Source of the DNA: Bacteroides caecimuris
GTDB taxonomy: Bacteria > Bacteroidota > Bacteroidia > Bacteroidales > Bacteroidaceae
Direction: 5' to 3'
Length of the DNA stretch: 64,000 nucleotides
Assembly: GCF_001688725.2 (NCBI RefSeq)
Contig: NZ_CP015401.2
Span: 1,860,001 to 1,924,000 of the forward strand
Shown here: piece by piece, positions 50,736 through 58,882 of the stretch
Layout of the letters: each line of letters opens with the position of its first letter
Numbering within the stretch: position 1 is the first letter of the stretch
The notes under the pieces: generated by a model
The model's database searches: none
What the model was told of the DNA's origin: nothing
What the model saw: the letters and a program-made list of their open reading frames with translations, nothing else
Program-made: the position numbers and the translations under genes

Positions 50736-50751
50736 ATGATCCATGTATCAT
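50736..50751. promoter_or_regulatory. Imperfect palindrome upstream of the SSB-like gene
   Basis: ATGATCCATGTATCAT is palindromic except for one base pair, and the 10-mer CCATGTATCA also occurs 24 nt upstream (50717-50726). It lies 16 nt before the SSB-like start and could be an operator or an RNA element affecting initiation. Confidence 0.3.
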
Positions 50752-50767
50752 TAAAGACAAAAAACAG

Positions 50768-51376
50768 ATGATTAAATGTAATGTTACGGTATGCGGCGTT
50801 ATCGGCCGCGATGCGTCGGTTCGCAAGAATAAAGAAGAGAAAGAATTTCTGGTGTTTCCGCTCCGGGTACAGATTCCGGCGACGGGTGGCGGGCACACTA
50901 TCGAGGTGGATGTCCGCAAGGAGGGCTGTCAGGAGGAAGCCGCCGGTTATCGGAACGGCTCCCGTGTAGAAGTGAGGGGTACGATGTATCTCAAACGCCG
51001 GGGCGACAAGCTATATTTCAACCTGTTCGCCGATGAAATCTGCAATGCCGCTACGGATGATGCGGATTGCGTCAAGGGCGAGCTGGTGTTTCGTGGTAAG
51101 GTCGGCCAGAACATCGAGGAAAAAAGGGATAAGAAAGACCAGCCTTATACGGTGTTCTCGGCGTTTAGCGCAGAGAAGGTCGATGACGGCTTCGAGTACC
51201 AGTGGGTGCGCTTCTTCTGTTTCGGTAAGGAGCGCGAAGCGTGGTTGCAGCCGGGTGTAAAGGTGGATGCCAAAGGTGAAATGAACCTGTCGGCACACAA
51301 CGGGAAAATCAACCTTTCCTGCAAGATGGAGGAACTGACGCAATATGTGGCGGATTCGTCTAACTATAATCAATAA
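50768..51376 (+). CDS. ssb: Single-stranded DNA-binding (OB-fold) protein
   Basis: From the ATG at 50768 this is a 202-residue protein. It seems to contain two OB-fold units: MIKCNVTVCGVIGRDASVRKNKEEKEFLVFPLRV...RVEVRGTMYLKRRGDKLYFNLFADEI, then GELVFRGKVGQNIEEKRDKKDQPYTVFSAFSAEK...VKVDAKGEMNLSAHNGKINLSCKMEEL. Tandem OB units are unlike chromosomal SSB (one OB plus acidic tail) and typical of element-borne SSB-like proteins. It would coat transferred single strands, next to ArdC and the hydrolase in the same operon. The in-frame extension back to 50516 overlaps the small membrane gene and is rejected. Confidence 0.8.
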   Translation: MIKCNVTVCGVIGRDASVRKNKEEKEFLVFPLRVQIPATGGGHTIEVDVRKEGCQEEAAGYRNGSRVEVRGTMYLKRRGDKLYFNLFADEICNAATDDADCVKGELVFRGKVGQNIEEKRDKKDQPYTVFSAFSAEKVDDGFEYQWVRFFCFGKEREAWLQPGVKVDAKGEMNLSAHNGKINLSCKMEELTQYVADSSNYNQ

Positions 51377-51381
51377 GGGTT

Positions 51382-53070
51382 ATGGCCGGTTACAGAAAGA
51401 AGAATGCCGACGGACCGAACAGCGAGGACAAGGCTCTTGACCTGTTCGCCGAAATGATGATCGAGAAAATCGAGGGCATTCAAAAGGACTGGAAAAAGCC
51501 TTGGTTTACGGAGGGTACGCTACAGTGGCCCCGCAACCTTCACGGGCGCGAGTACAACGGGATGAATGCTTTTATGCTGCTTTTGCACTGCGAGAAAGAA
51601 GGGTACAAGATTCCCCGTTTCTGCACGTTCGATTGTGTTCAGAAGCTCAATAAGCCCGGAAAGGATGGAGAGGAACTGCCGCGTGTCTCCGTGCTTCGTG
51701 GTGAAAAATCCTTTCCGGTCATGCTCACCACGTTCACTTGTATCCATAAGGAGACTAAGGAGAAAATCAAGTATGACGATTACAAGAAACTCTCCGATGA
51801 CGAAAAGGAACAATACAATGTCTATCCGAAGATGCAGGTGTTCCGGGTCTTCAATGTCGCGCAAACTAACTTGCAGGAAGCGAGACCGGAGCTGTGGCAA
51901 AAACTGGAGCGAGAAAATTCGCGTCCGGCAATCGAGGAGGGCGAGCATTTCAGTTTTGCCCCAGTCGATACGATGATAAGGGATAACCTGTGGATTTGTC
52001 CGATTACGCCGAAATATCAGAATGACGCCTACTATTCCATCACGAAGAACGAAATCATCGTACCCGAAAAGGAGCAGTTCAAATCGGGAGAATCGTTCTA
52101 CGGGACACTGTTCCACGAGATGACGCACTCCACCGGAGCGGAAAACGTACTTGACAGGTTCAAGCCGACTACTTTCGGTTCTCCTGAATATGCCCGTGAG
52201 GAACTGGTGGCAGAGTTAGGCAGCGCACTGGTCGCACAGCGTTACGGCATGACCAAGCATATCAAGGAGGACAGTTGCGCGTATCTTAAAGGTTGGCTTG
52301 ATGAGCTGAAGGAATCGCCACAGTTCATCAAGACAACGCTTCTGGACGTGAAAAGGGCAACCTCGATGATTACCCAGAAGGTGGATAAGATAGCGCAAGA
52401 ACTGGAACAAAATGTCGGCGAGAAGCAGGAAAACGGAGCGGCAGCAAAGGAGAATACATTTTATTCTTCTGTTGCGTATCTCCAATTTTCGGATGACACG
52501 AGGCAGCTTGACGAACTTCGGGAGAAAGGCGATTACGAGGGATTGCTGACGCTTGCCAAGGAGTATTACGACGGCAATGGCATCAACGAACAGCATACTT
52601 ATTTATCGGCCACGAACAACAAGGGTGACAGCCTTATTGCCGAGGATGAGAATTTCGCTGTCGTGTACAACGGGAGTGTCGGGGGAACCTACGAGGTGAT
52701 GTTGAAATTCACGGAGCAGGAAATCCGAGACCATATCCGGCGTTACGGTGTCGATATCGCCGGAGATACAATAAAAGGGGTTGCCAGGGAGATGGCGGCG
52801 GAACAGTTCTCCGCTTTGGCGTATCAAAAGATTCCGGCCTTCGAGATGCCGAACGGTGAAGTGCTATATGTCGAATATAACAAGGAATCCGATACGCTTG
52901 ATGTCGGGCAACCCACCAATGCCGGGCTGGTCGCGCAGCATCGTTTCCCTTACGACCACAATGTCGGGCTGGATGCCAATCTGCAAGCCGTGAACGAGAA
53001 GCTGAACGAGCTGGAAGAGTATCGGGCAGAACTACAAGAGGCAGAATACGGCAGCGGTATGCGCCGGTAA
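51382..53070 (+). CDS. ardC: ArdC-type antirestriction protein with zincin motif
   Basis: This is a 562-residue protein. The N-terminal ssDNA-binding ArdC domain (about 10-150) has WFTEGTLQWPRNLHGREYNGMNAFML and LRGEKSFPVMLTTF. The metallopeptidase-like domain has HEMTHSTG (zincin motif HEMTH at 245-249) and REELVAELGSALVAQRYG, the family hallmark. The C-terminal about 200 residues are of unknown type, probably a fused accessory domain. ArdC proteins protect incoming single-stranded plasmid DNA from restriction in the recipient. It is the last gene of the operon and is followed by a clear terminator. Confidence 0.9.
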   Translation: MAGYRKKNADGPNSEDKALDLFAEMMIEKIEGIQKDWKKPWFTEGTLQWPRNLHGREYNGMNAFMLLLHCEKEGYKIPRFCTFDCVQKLNKPGKDGEELPRVSVLRGEKSFPVMLTTFTCIHKETKEKIKYDDYKKLSDDEKEQYNVYPKMQVFRVFNVAQTNLQEARPELWQKLERENSRPAIEEGEHFSFAPVDTMIRDNLWICPITPKYQNDAYYSITKNEIIVPEKEQFKSGESFYGTLFHEMTHSTGAENVLDRFKPTTFGSPEYAREELVAELGSALVAQRYGMTKHIKEDSCAYLKGWLDELKESPQFIKTTLLDVKRATSMITQKVDKIAQELEQNVGEKQENGAAAKENTFYSSVAYLQFSDDTRQLDELREKGDYEGLLTLAKEYYDGNGINEQHTYLSATNNKGDSLIAEDENFAVVYNGSVGGTYEVMLKFTEQEIRDHIRRYGVDIAGDTIKGVAREMAAEQFSALAYQKIPAFEMPNGEVLYVEYNKESDTLDVGQPTNAGLVAQHRFPYDHNVGLDANLQAVNEKLNELEEYRAELQEAEYGSGMRR

Positions 53071-53083
53071 GGATGGAAAGAAA

Positions 53084-53117
53084 AAGATGCGGAACTGGTT
53101 GGCTCCGCATCTTTTTT
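53084..53117. terminator. Bidirectional terminator after ardC
   Basis: AAGATGCGGA (53084-53093) and TCCGCATCTT (53104-53113) form a perfect 10-bp stem. T-runs lie on both strands (plus: TTTTTT to 53117; minus: TCTTTTTCTTT). It ends the second plus-strand operon and the minus-strand small-gene operon. Confidence 0.9.
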
Positions 53118-53122
53118 GCAGT

Positions 53123-53497
53123 TTATTTCCCCAACAAACCGTCTATCATAGACTGTAAATTTGCTATGTCGCAATACTGGTTACATCCCCCTCGGTAGTC
53201 CTTTCCATTTTGAGCTGTCCGTATCAGAAACGAATCGAGTTCAATTCTTACGCCGCTGCCCATTCGTGACAGACCGGAAGAGTGGCTGATGTAAACGAAC
53301 TTGCCGTTGCGCTCAATGAAGCAGGAGGTGTCATAATGCCCTTTTGAATTGGAAGCCACCTTTGCACCAACGGCTGCGGCATATTTGGAAATCTCACGCA
53401 CCAATGCTGTCTGGAAACTGCGGTACTCTTTTGAAACATAGTCTCCTGCATCTGCAAGTATAGCGTCCTGCCATTTGGTATAAAAATTCTGTGCCAT
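53123..53497 (-). CDS. Hypothetical 124-residue protein
   Basis: From the Met at 53495-53497 this is a 124-residue protein with YTKWQDAILADAGDYVSKEY, HYDTSCFIERNGKFVYISHS and a C-terminal DIANLQSMIDGLLGK. No family is recognised, though the layout resembles small conserved proteins of Bacteroides element accessory operons. It is the last of three minus-strand genes starting at 54230. Longer starts up to 53539 overlap the next gene. Confidence 0.7.
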   Translation of the reverse strand: MAQNFYTKWQDAILADAGDYVSKEYRSFQTALVREISKYAAAVGAKVASNSKGHYDTSCFIERNGKFVYISHSSGLSRMGSGVRIELDSFLIRTAQNGKDYRGGCNQYCDIANLQSMIDGLLGK

Positions 53498-53511
53498 ATT
53501 GATATTTATTA

Positions 53512-53766
53512 TTATTCGTTCCGCAAATAACTTTTCCATTTCTCGCCGTCAATGGTCAGTTTGCCCATTTCCCAATCGTATTCCACTTCCGGTATATTGG
53601 TATAAGGGAAATGAACGGTGTAGCCTATCTGTCCGTAAGAGCAATGCAGAGGGGTAACGCAAATCTCCCAACCGAAGTAAGATTGCGGCGTGCAGTATTT
53701 TCGCCAGTTGAAACGACCTGCGGCAATATTGCCGCAAAGTCGTTTGAGTATGTCGTTTGTTGTCAT
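53512..53766 (-). CDS. Hypothetical 84-residue protein
   Basis: From the Met at 53764-53766 this is an 84-residue protein with a helical start (TTNDILKRLCGNIAAGRFNW) and an aromatic middle (QSYFGWEICVTPLHCSYG). It overlaps the stop of the upstream gene by 4 nt (ATGA), so translation is coupled. It has no recognised family. Confidence 0.7.
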   Translation of the reverse strand: MTTNDILKRLCGNIAAGRFNWRKYCTPQSYFGWEICVTPLHCSYGQIGYTVHFPYTNIPEVEYDWEMGKLTIDGEKWKSYLRNE

Positions 53767-54230
53767 TCTGTACCTCCTTTGCTGAGTATGGTGAGTTGTT
53801 CGGGACGGTCTGGAAACCAATAAGCATCACTGTCGATATATACGCATCTATAGCCATTCCAAGGTTTTCTGAAAGCTAATACTTCTTTGGGGCCAAATAC
53901 CACCCCGTAGTCGTTTGTAAACGCCACCATATCGCCTACAGCCAAATCACTGTCTGTTTCCATGACTTCGGACAACCGGCTGAAAAACTCCATGCCCTCG
54001 GCTTCACGCTCTTTCTTCCAGCGCATAAACTCCTCTTTGTGGCTTCTTGATGAGCCAATAGGTAATAACTCCGATGCCAAAACCTCTGTCTCGGAAGAGC
54101 TTGTTGAGATTAAGATGATGCTGTCACTATCCACTTTTTCGGGAGTTGAGATAATTCGACATTCTATATCATTATCGGCAGTGTGCCAAAAAAGGAGGTT
54201 GCCTTGCTTGATGAAATCGTACTTGCTCAT
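53763..54230 (-). CDS. Hypothetical 155-residue protein
   Basis: This is a 155-residue soluble protein. The N-terminus (YDFIKQGNLLFWHTADNDIECRI) looks like a small beta domain, the middle is acidic and helical, and the C-terminal part (VGDMVAFTNDYGVVFGPKEVL, YRCVYIDSDAYWFPDRPEQL) again looks beta-rich. I do not recognise it. It is the first gene after the leader at 54250-54480 and heads a three-gene operon. Confidence 0.7.
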   Translation of the reverse strand: MSKYDFIKQGNLLFWHTADNDIECRIISTPEKVDSDSIILISTSSSETEVLASELLPIGSSRSHKEEFMRWKKEREAEGMEFFSRLSEVMETDSDLAVGDMVAFTNDYGVVFGPKEVLAFRKPWNGYRCVYIDSDAYWFPDRPEQLTILSKGGTE

Positions 54231-54249
54231 TGTCTTTTGATTTATTGTT

Positions 54250-54430
54250 TTTTTTATTTCCCTTTTCTTGAAGCCTTTTGACTTCGCCCAAAGGGGTTGT
54301 TTTCATGTGCGTCACAAACGGGGGGATGCAAGAACGATGAGCAAGGAACCTGCAACGAAATTTTATGAAATACCGTCATCTCCGATTACGGAAAGTTGTC
54401 GTCAAATTTTATTTCAGGTAGCGATAGCGG
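54250..54430 (-). promoter_or_regulatory. Leader of the 54230-53123 operon
   Basis: This gene-free stretch ends on the minus strand with AAAAGGCTTCAAGAAAAGGG-type sequence before the start codon. The 55150-55440 leader has a closely similar end (GAGTTTCAAGAAAAGG), and their far ends share AAGTAnCGCTnTCnCT and CAAAGGTAC. The two leaders are related to each other and, at the purine-rich end, to those of the 26-34 kb region. Confidence 0.45.
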
Positions 54431-54433
54431 TAC

Positions 54434-54462
54434 TTGGGCAATGTTCGTCCACCGTACCTTTG
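54434..54462 (+). promoter_or_regulatory. Outward promoter next to the leader
   Basis: TTG (54434-54436), 18 nt, TACCTTTG (54455-54462) on the plus strand. An identically spaced pair occurs at 55424-55452. It points away from the minus-strand operon and would produce a transcript of about 170 nt with no plausible gene before the hairpin at 54608. Confidence 0.5.
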
Positions 54463-54514
54463 CACACGAAAACAGACCTGCGGCGTATGTCGGGGCTGTG
54501 AAGGGATTATACCC

Positions 54515-55138
54515 TTAAAACAGGAATATACCGGCTGTGAAACCGGTGGCGGAAGCTCTGCAGAGCATATTTATAAAAGTAACCGGGGAGCCTGTGCAAA
54601 AAAGAGAGCAACCACCCACTTTTGAGGCGGGTGGTTGCCAATGTTTCGGACAAACATCAGAAGTGGTAATCAACAACTCCTCCGATGTAGAGTATCGTTC
54701 CCGGTTCAAGCCTACAAACAAACTCCATAAACGTAAAGGACTGTTCGGCAAAAGACTGCAGCCATCGCCATCCAAATAGAAATGATAGGCGACATCCAAC
54801 GGATTTTCCACTGCCTGTTTGAGATAATAGGTCGAACCCCATTCCAACATATTATCTGCCGTAAGAGCATTCGCTCTTTTTTTGATATTGGCGACATACT
54901 CCTCTTTCCATTGCTCTATTCCACCATTATAGCGCATGGTGTCATCGGATATAAGCTCGAACATTCCTTTGGGCAAGGCATGATTGACCAAATTGGCAAT
55001 ATCCTCTTTACGGTCTTCCTCGTCTATTTCTGAACAATAGTCATAGAAGCTCCCGTCTCCTTGCTGGAGTGTGTCCTCATTCAGATAGTTTTCTTTGTCT
55101 ATCGGCTCCGTTGAAATTTGAAAAATCCTGCTGTGCAT
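54515..55138 (-). CDS. Hypothetical protein, C-terminus probably shifted out of frame
   Basis: The open frame has 207 codons. Residues 1 to about 143 look natural: acidic start, then YHFYLDGDGCSLLPNSPLRLW. After about 54705 the frame turns into unlikely sequence that includes translation of the terminator hairpin at 54608-54638. The neighbouring frame at the same place reads LEPGTILYIGGVVDYHF and a stop at 54657-54659, just before that terminator. One missing G near 54703 would explain it. The original protein was thus probably about 160 residues. Function unknown. Confidence 0.65.
   Translation of the reverse strand: MHSRIFQISTEPIDKENYLNEDTLQQGDGSFYDYCSEIDEEDRKEDIANLVNHALPKGMFELISDDTMRYNGGIEQWKEEYVANIKKRANALTADNMLEWGSTYYLKQAVENPLDVAYHFYLDGDGCSLLPNSPLRLWSLFVGLNRERYSTSEELLITTSDVCPKHWQPPASKVGGCSLFCTGSPVTFINMLCRASATGFTAGIFLF
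54598..54638 (-). terminator. Terminator hairpin of the 55138 gene
   Basis: GCAACCACCC (54608-54617) and GGGTGGTTGC (54629-54638) form a perfect 10-bp stem. On the minus strand it is followed by TCTCTTTTTT (T-run 54598-54603), a standard intrinsic terminator. Confidence 0.75.
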
Positions 55139-55149
55139 AATTGTAAATT

Positions 55150-55440
55150 TTAGATTGTCAAATATTTTCTTTTTTTCCTTTTCTTGAAACTCTTTTGGCT
55201 TCTCGTCGGGGAATGATTTTTATGCAGGACTGACAGCGGGAAAAGGACGGATAAGGCAAGTAAACAGTGTACGGGATGAAACGGAATACCCAACCGCCCA
55301 ATGTAAGAGCACAGTCAGGCTCGTCCGACTATGCCCTGCAACGAGGTGGGGAGTGAAAGTCAATCTTCGATTTGTGGAAGGCTGCCGTGAAGAATATCCG
55401 GGAACCGTTAGTGAAAGCGATACTTGACGACCAGACGCAC
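55150..55440 (-). promoter_or_regulatory. Leader of the 55138 gene
   Basis: This gene-free stretch is related to 54250-54430, as described there. It has several GC-rich segments that can pair locally but no single dominant hairpin. Together with the promoter-like pair at 55424-55452 it fills the space up to the riboswitch region. Confidence 0.4.
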
Positions 55441-55452
55441 GCTGTACCTTTG
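55424..55452 (+). promoter_or_regulatory. Outward promoter, second copy
   Basis: TTG (55424-55426), 18 nt, TACCTTTG (55445-55452), identical in boxes and spacing to 54434-54462. Downstream to 55650 there is no convincing gene; the transcript could read into the btu leader or be a small RNA. Confidence 0.45.
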
Positions 55453-55654
55453 CATATAAAATCTCTCCGAAGAGAATTGCCGACGTGAGATGAAAAGAGA
55501 CCATAATTGAGAAACGCTATTATTCATAAGGGGAAAAGACTATTCGTGGTTGTTATAAATGCTTGATTAACATGAAAATACAATTCGCGCCATAAAATAA
55601 TCCTTTCTTGAAATAAAAATCACAGAAAAAGAAACAAGATTAAAAAATAACCAT

Positions 55655-55662
55655 TAACTTTG
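55655..55662 (+). promoter_or_regulatory. -7 box of the cobalamin-riboswitch transcript
   Basis: TAACTTTG is an exact TAnnTTTG box, about 10 nt before the start of the riboswitch aptamer. The expected -33 TTTG is not present, only A-rich sequence. Confidence 0.55.
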
Positions 55663-55671
55663 CACCAGTCA

Positions 55672-55860
55672 AGTTTCCAATCGAAGCGTCGAACGGAATT
55701 AAAAGGGAATCCCGGTGAAAATCCGGAGCTGTACTCGCAGCTGTAAGTCCTATTAAAGTTTATCGCACTCTTTGCCACTGGTGAAAGCTGGGAAGGCGCG
55801 ATAAGCGGGATGAGCCAGAAGACCTGCTTGATGAGATAGATTTAGTGACCACGGGATAAT
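55672..55860 (+). promoter_or_regulatory. Cobalamin (adenosylcobalamin-type) riboswitch
   Basis: The conserved aptamer parts are present in order: GGGAATCCCGGTGAAAATCC (55705-55724), the CTGTACTCGCAGCTGTAAG loop, and the B12 box AGCCAGAAGACCTGC (55813-55827). Intracellular B12 binding would lower expression of the downstream surface-uptake genes. It lies about 140 nt before the first gene; the rest of the leader (to 56002) probably contains the expression platform, but I cannot pick out a clear terminator. Confidence 0.9.
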
Positions 55861-56002
55861 TGGCATTAGATTAAAATGAACAGAGGCTCGTCCACAGGCA
55901 CCTATATTCTTTTTGATAACCGATTTCTCATTCGTTGCAAATCTGTCGCAATAAAAACGAATGTGTGTTTAAACTTTTTGTTTAACTTTTAATAATTAAG
56001 TT

Positions 56003-56971
56003 ATGAAAAAGAATTTTAGATTCTTGGCAATGGCTGTTGTAGCAATGGCCGCCGCAGTGTTCACGGGATGTTCATCCGACGATGACTTCCTTGCTCCGTA
56101 TGAGGAGAGTGCGATTCAAACCCGCGCGATAAGTTCTACCAATGCGCTTATCGATTTTGATAACGTACCTTCCAGCGTAATGGCTTCTGACCAGTATGGA
56201 AACAATCTCTATTCTGCCACGGCCAACGGCAAGCAGGTAACGACCGGCTACATCACTCAAATCGGGCAAACCGGTACGTACATTCAGTTCCCGATTAACT
56301 ATTTGGAACAAGAATGGGTAAGCGGACAGCCTTGGGAATATGAATTTTGGAATGGTGGTTTTGCCATCTCTAATTTCCATAATCTGACACAGGGGGATTA
56401 TCAAAACCAATGTAGCGTGTACTGGCCCAACGGCGGTCATAGCGGTAAAAATTTTGCTGTAGCTTTCGGTTATAGCGATTCATACAATGATTCACAAGCA
56501 ACCTATGACAAATGTGCGAAGATTTACCTGACCGATGCAACCGGCTACAGAGTCGTTACCACAAACACTCCTGTCAAGGGTACACCGAAATATGGTAAAT
56601 TCAACAGCGTATGGGTTTGTAATACGACTTATACCTACTTAGTCATGAAGGATGGCAACTCGTTTACACAAGGCTCTTTGTCGGCACAAAAAGGATGGTT
56701 TAAGGTGGTATTTGTTGCGTTGGATGCGACGGGTAAACCTACAGGTAAGGAAGTAGAATACTATTTGGCAAACTTCGATTCCAGTAAAGATGCAGAATCA
56801 GGTTTGACCAATAAAATCCGTACCGGATGGAATCAAGTGGATTTAAGCGGTTTAGGTGACAGCGTATGTACTGTAGCTATCAATTTCGAAGGAAGCGATT
56901 CAAGCGCATACGGATTGAACACTCCTGCTTACGTTGCTATAGACGATATTGATGTAACCGTAAACGAATAA
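56003..56971 (+). CDS. Surface lipoprotein with DUF4465 domain (btu locus)
   Basis: This is a 322-residue lipoprotein. The lipobox is FTGC (Cys23) followed by SSDDD, an acidic export signal for surface lipoproteins of Bacteroidota. The DUF4465 domain covers most of the protein: LIDFDNVPSS, WNGGFAISNF, WVCNTTYTYLVMKDGNSF, and the closing GWNQVDLSGLG and TPAYVAIDDIDV. It is the first gene under the cobalamin riboswitch, and such genes occur in Bacteroides B12 loci. A role in capturing corrinoids at the cell surface, possibly BtuH-like, is an inference from position. Confidence 0.82.
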   Translation: MKKNFRFLAMAVVAMAAAVFTGCSSDDDFLAPYEESAIQTRAISSTNALIDFDNVPSSVMASDQYGNNLYSATANGKQVTTGYITQIGQTGTYIQFPINYLEQEWVSGQPWEYEFWNGGFAISNFHNLTQGDYQNQCSVYWPNGGHSGKNFAVAFGYSDSYNDSQATYDKCAKIYLTDATGYRVVTTNTPVKGTPKYGKFNSVWVCNTTYTYLVMKDGNSFTQGSLSAQKGWFKVVFVALDATGKPTGKEVEYYLANFDSSKDAESGLTNKIRTGWNQVDLSGLGDSVCTVAINFEGSDSSAYGLNTPAYVAIDDIDVTVNE

Positions 56972-57098
56972 CATGAATTTGGGGCAAATGCTTTTTAACG
57001 GCAAGTGCAAAGTATTTGCCCCTTTTTATTATATCCCAATGGAGATTGTAATCAAATACTTTCTTCAAGGGAATTTCAGCATTAAAATTATAAATATA

Positions 57099-58874
57099 AT
57101 GAAGAAGTATTTGCTTTTATTCTCCTTGACGATATTTCTATTTGCATGCAACAAAGACGAAGAAATATCGCAGGACGTGATATTGCCTCCTGTCATTGAG
57201 TTGGATAGCGAGGACGGAATCTACGTTGTAAAGATAGGAAAAGAGGTCGTTATTGAGCCGACCTATCAGAATGTCGATTACGCCGTTTATTCATGGAAAT
57301 GCAACGGTCGTATCATTTCCGACGAGCCTCAATTGAAATACATTTTCAACGAATGCGGTTCGTATTACGTTACCCTGCGTGTGGATACGAGGGATGCCAG
57401 CACAGAGGAAGAAATTCGTGTGGATGTCAATGAATTGGCTCCGCCCGTTATTTCATTGGTAACCCCCTCTATAGGGCTTAAAGTTGTCGCAGGACGCGAG
57501 TATATCCTTACACCCGACATTCAAAATGCAGAAGGAGCTACTTATTTGTGGACTCTTAACGGAAACGAAGTCGGAACGGAAAATACTTATACATTCAAGC
57601 AAGATGAGTTGGGAACTTATGAACTGACCTTAACCGTAACAAATGAAGACGGACAATCAAAGAAGACAGTTTCTATTGAGGTTGTCGATAAACTTCCGAT
57701 TGAAATCGTAGTTCCGTCATCTTTATATTTTACCGAGAATAATACCAAATACGTAGAATTAGGACGTACTTTGTTTGTCCGCCCCTTTGTATCAATAAGT
57801 GCCGAGCCTTCTTATCAATGGAGTTTGGACGGGCAACCGATTGAGGGAGCCAATTCTTTGGTTTACGGTTTCAAACCCGCTAAAACCGGAGAACACACGC
57901 TTACCTTTACTGTGAAATACGACAATCAAGATACAAAAGCAGTGCTCACCCGTAATATTTCGGTCTCCGGTGTCGATGAAGTCAGTGTCAATATTCCGGT
58001 GAAATGTTGTGAAGCGGCCGGAAAAAGACCTTTTGCTGCCGGAAATTCCATTTACAGCAATAAAGTATATGAATTTGTTCCGGCTCCGGGACAATTTGTA
58101 AACGAAACGAATACAGCAGGTTTCAATGGGGAAAGCACGCACGAAGCAGCCTGTGCTTACGCACAAAAACGTCTTGATAATGAACAATATGTTTCTCTTG
58201 GAGGTTGGGGAGGATATATCGTAGTAGGATTCGACCACAGTATCGAAAACAAAGGCGGTTATGATTTTTCCATCAAAGGAAATGCCTTTGATTCGTCAAA
58301 TGAACCGGGCATTGTATGGGTAATGCAAGATGTCAATGGAGACGGCTTGCCCAACGATGAATGGTATGAACTGAAGGGTTCTGAATATGGAAAACCCGAA
58401 ACCATTCAGGACTATGCCGTAACTTATTTCCGTCCCGGTCCCAACATGGATACTCAATGGCAGGACAACAAGGGAAATAAAGGAGCGATTGACCGTCTCG
58501 GCAACTATCACCCGCAAGAGTTTTATTATCCTTTGTGGATTGAAGCGGATTCCTATACGTTATACGGCACATGCCTGAAAGCACGTACCGAACAAAGCCC
58601 GTCGACAGGCATGTGGTCCAATAATCCGTTCGGATGGGGATATGCCGATAATATTGGTGATGATATGCCCAATAAAGACAATCCTAACGCGGGAGCACTT
58701 GGAAACTATTTTAAGATTTCCGATGCAGTCAATATCGACGGTACACCTGCAAACCTTTCCCATATCGACTTTATCAAGGTGCAGACCGGAGTCAATGTAA
58801 AAGCCGGATGGTTAGGGGAAAATTCCACGGAAGTTTTCAAGTTCTGTGATGAAAACAACAATAACGACAAATAA
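57099..58874 (+). CDS. Surface lipoprotein with PKD-like domains (btu locus)
   Basis: From the ATG at 57099 this is a 591-residue lipoprotein; the lipobox is LFAC (near residue 19), then NKDEEIS. Three PKD/Ig-like repeats are visible (YAVYSWKCNG, ATYLWTLNGNEVG and PSYQWSLDGQPIEG, each followed by a GTYELTLTV-type strand). The C-terminal half (about 330-590) is a separate domain with GGYDFSIKGNAFDSSNEPGI and LPNDEWYELKGSEYG. I start here, not at 56973, because only this start gives a lipoprotein signal. It lies between the DUF4465 and the repeat lipoprotein genes. Surface binding of B12 or partner proteins is inferred. Confidence 0.78.
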   Translation: MKKYLLLFSLTIFLFACNKDEEISQDVILPPVIELDSEDGIYVVKIGKEVVIEPTYQNVDYAVYSWKCNGRIISDEPQLKYIFNECGSYYVTLRVDTRDASTEEEIRVDVNELAPPVISLVTPSIGLKVVAGREYILTPDIQNAEGATYLWTLNGNEVGTENTYTFKQDELGTYELTLTVTNEDGQSKKTVSIEVVDKLPIEIVVPSSLYFTENNTKYVELGRTLFVRPFVSISAEPSYQWSLDGQPIEGANSLVYGFKPAKTGEHTLTFTVKYDNQDTKAVLTRNISVSGVDEVSVNIPVKCCEAAGKRPFAAGNSIYSNKVYEFVPAPGQFVNETNTAGFNGESTHEAACAYAQKRLDNEQYVSLGGWGGYIVVGFDHSIENKGGYDFSIKGNAFDSSNEPGIVWVMQDVNGDGLPNDEWYELKGSEYGKPETIQDYAVTYFRPGPNMDTQWQDNKGNKGAIDRLGNYHPQEFYYPLWIEADSYTLYGTCLKARTEQSPSTGMWSNNPFGWGYADNIGDDMPNKDNPNAGALGNYFKISDAVNIDGTPANLSHIDFIKVQTGVNVKAGWLGENSTEVFKFCDENNNNDK

Positions 58875-58882
58875 AATTCATT

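Noticed and set aside
55220..55504. 94-codon minus-strand open frame in the leader region
   Set aside because: Overlaps the related leader and promoter sequences and has Ser/Thr/Leu-rich random composition; treated as noncoding.
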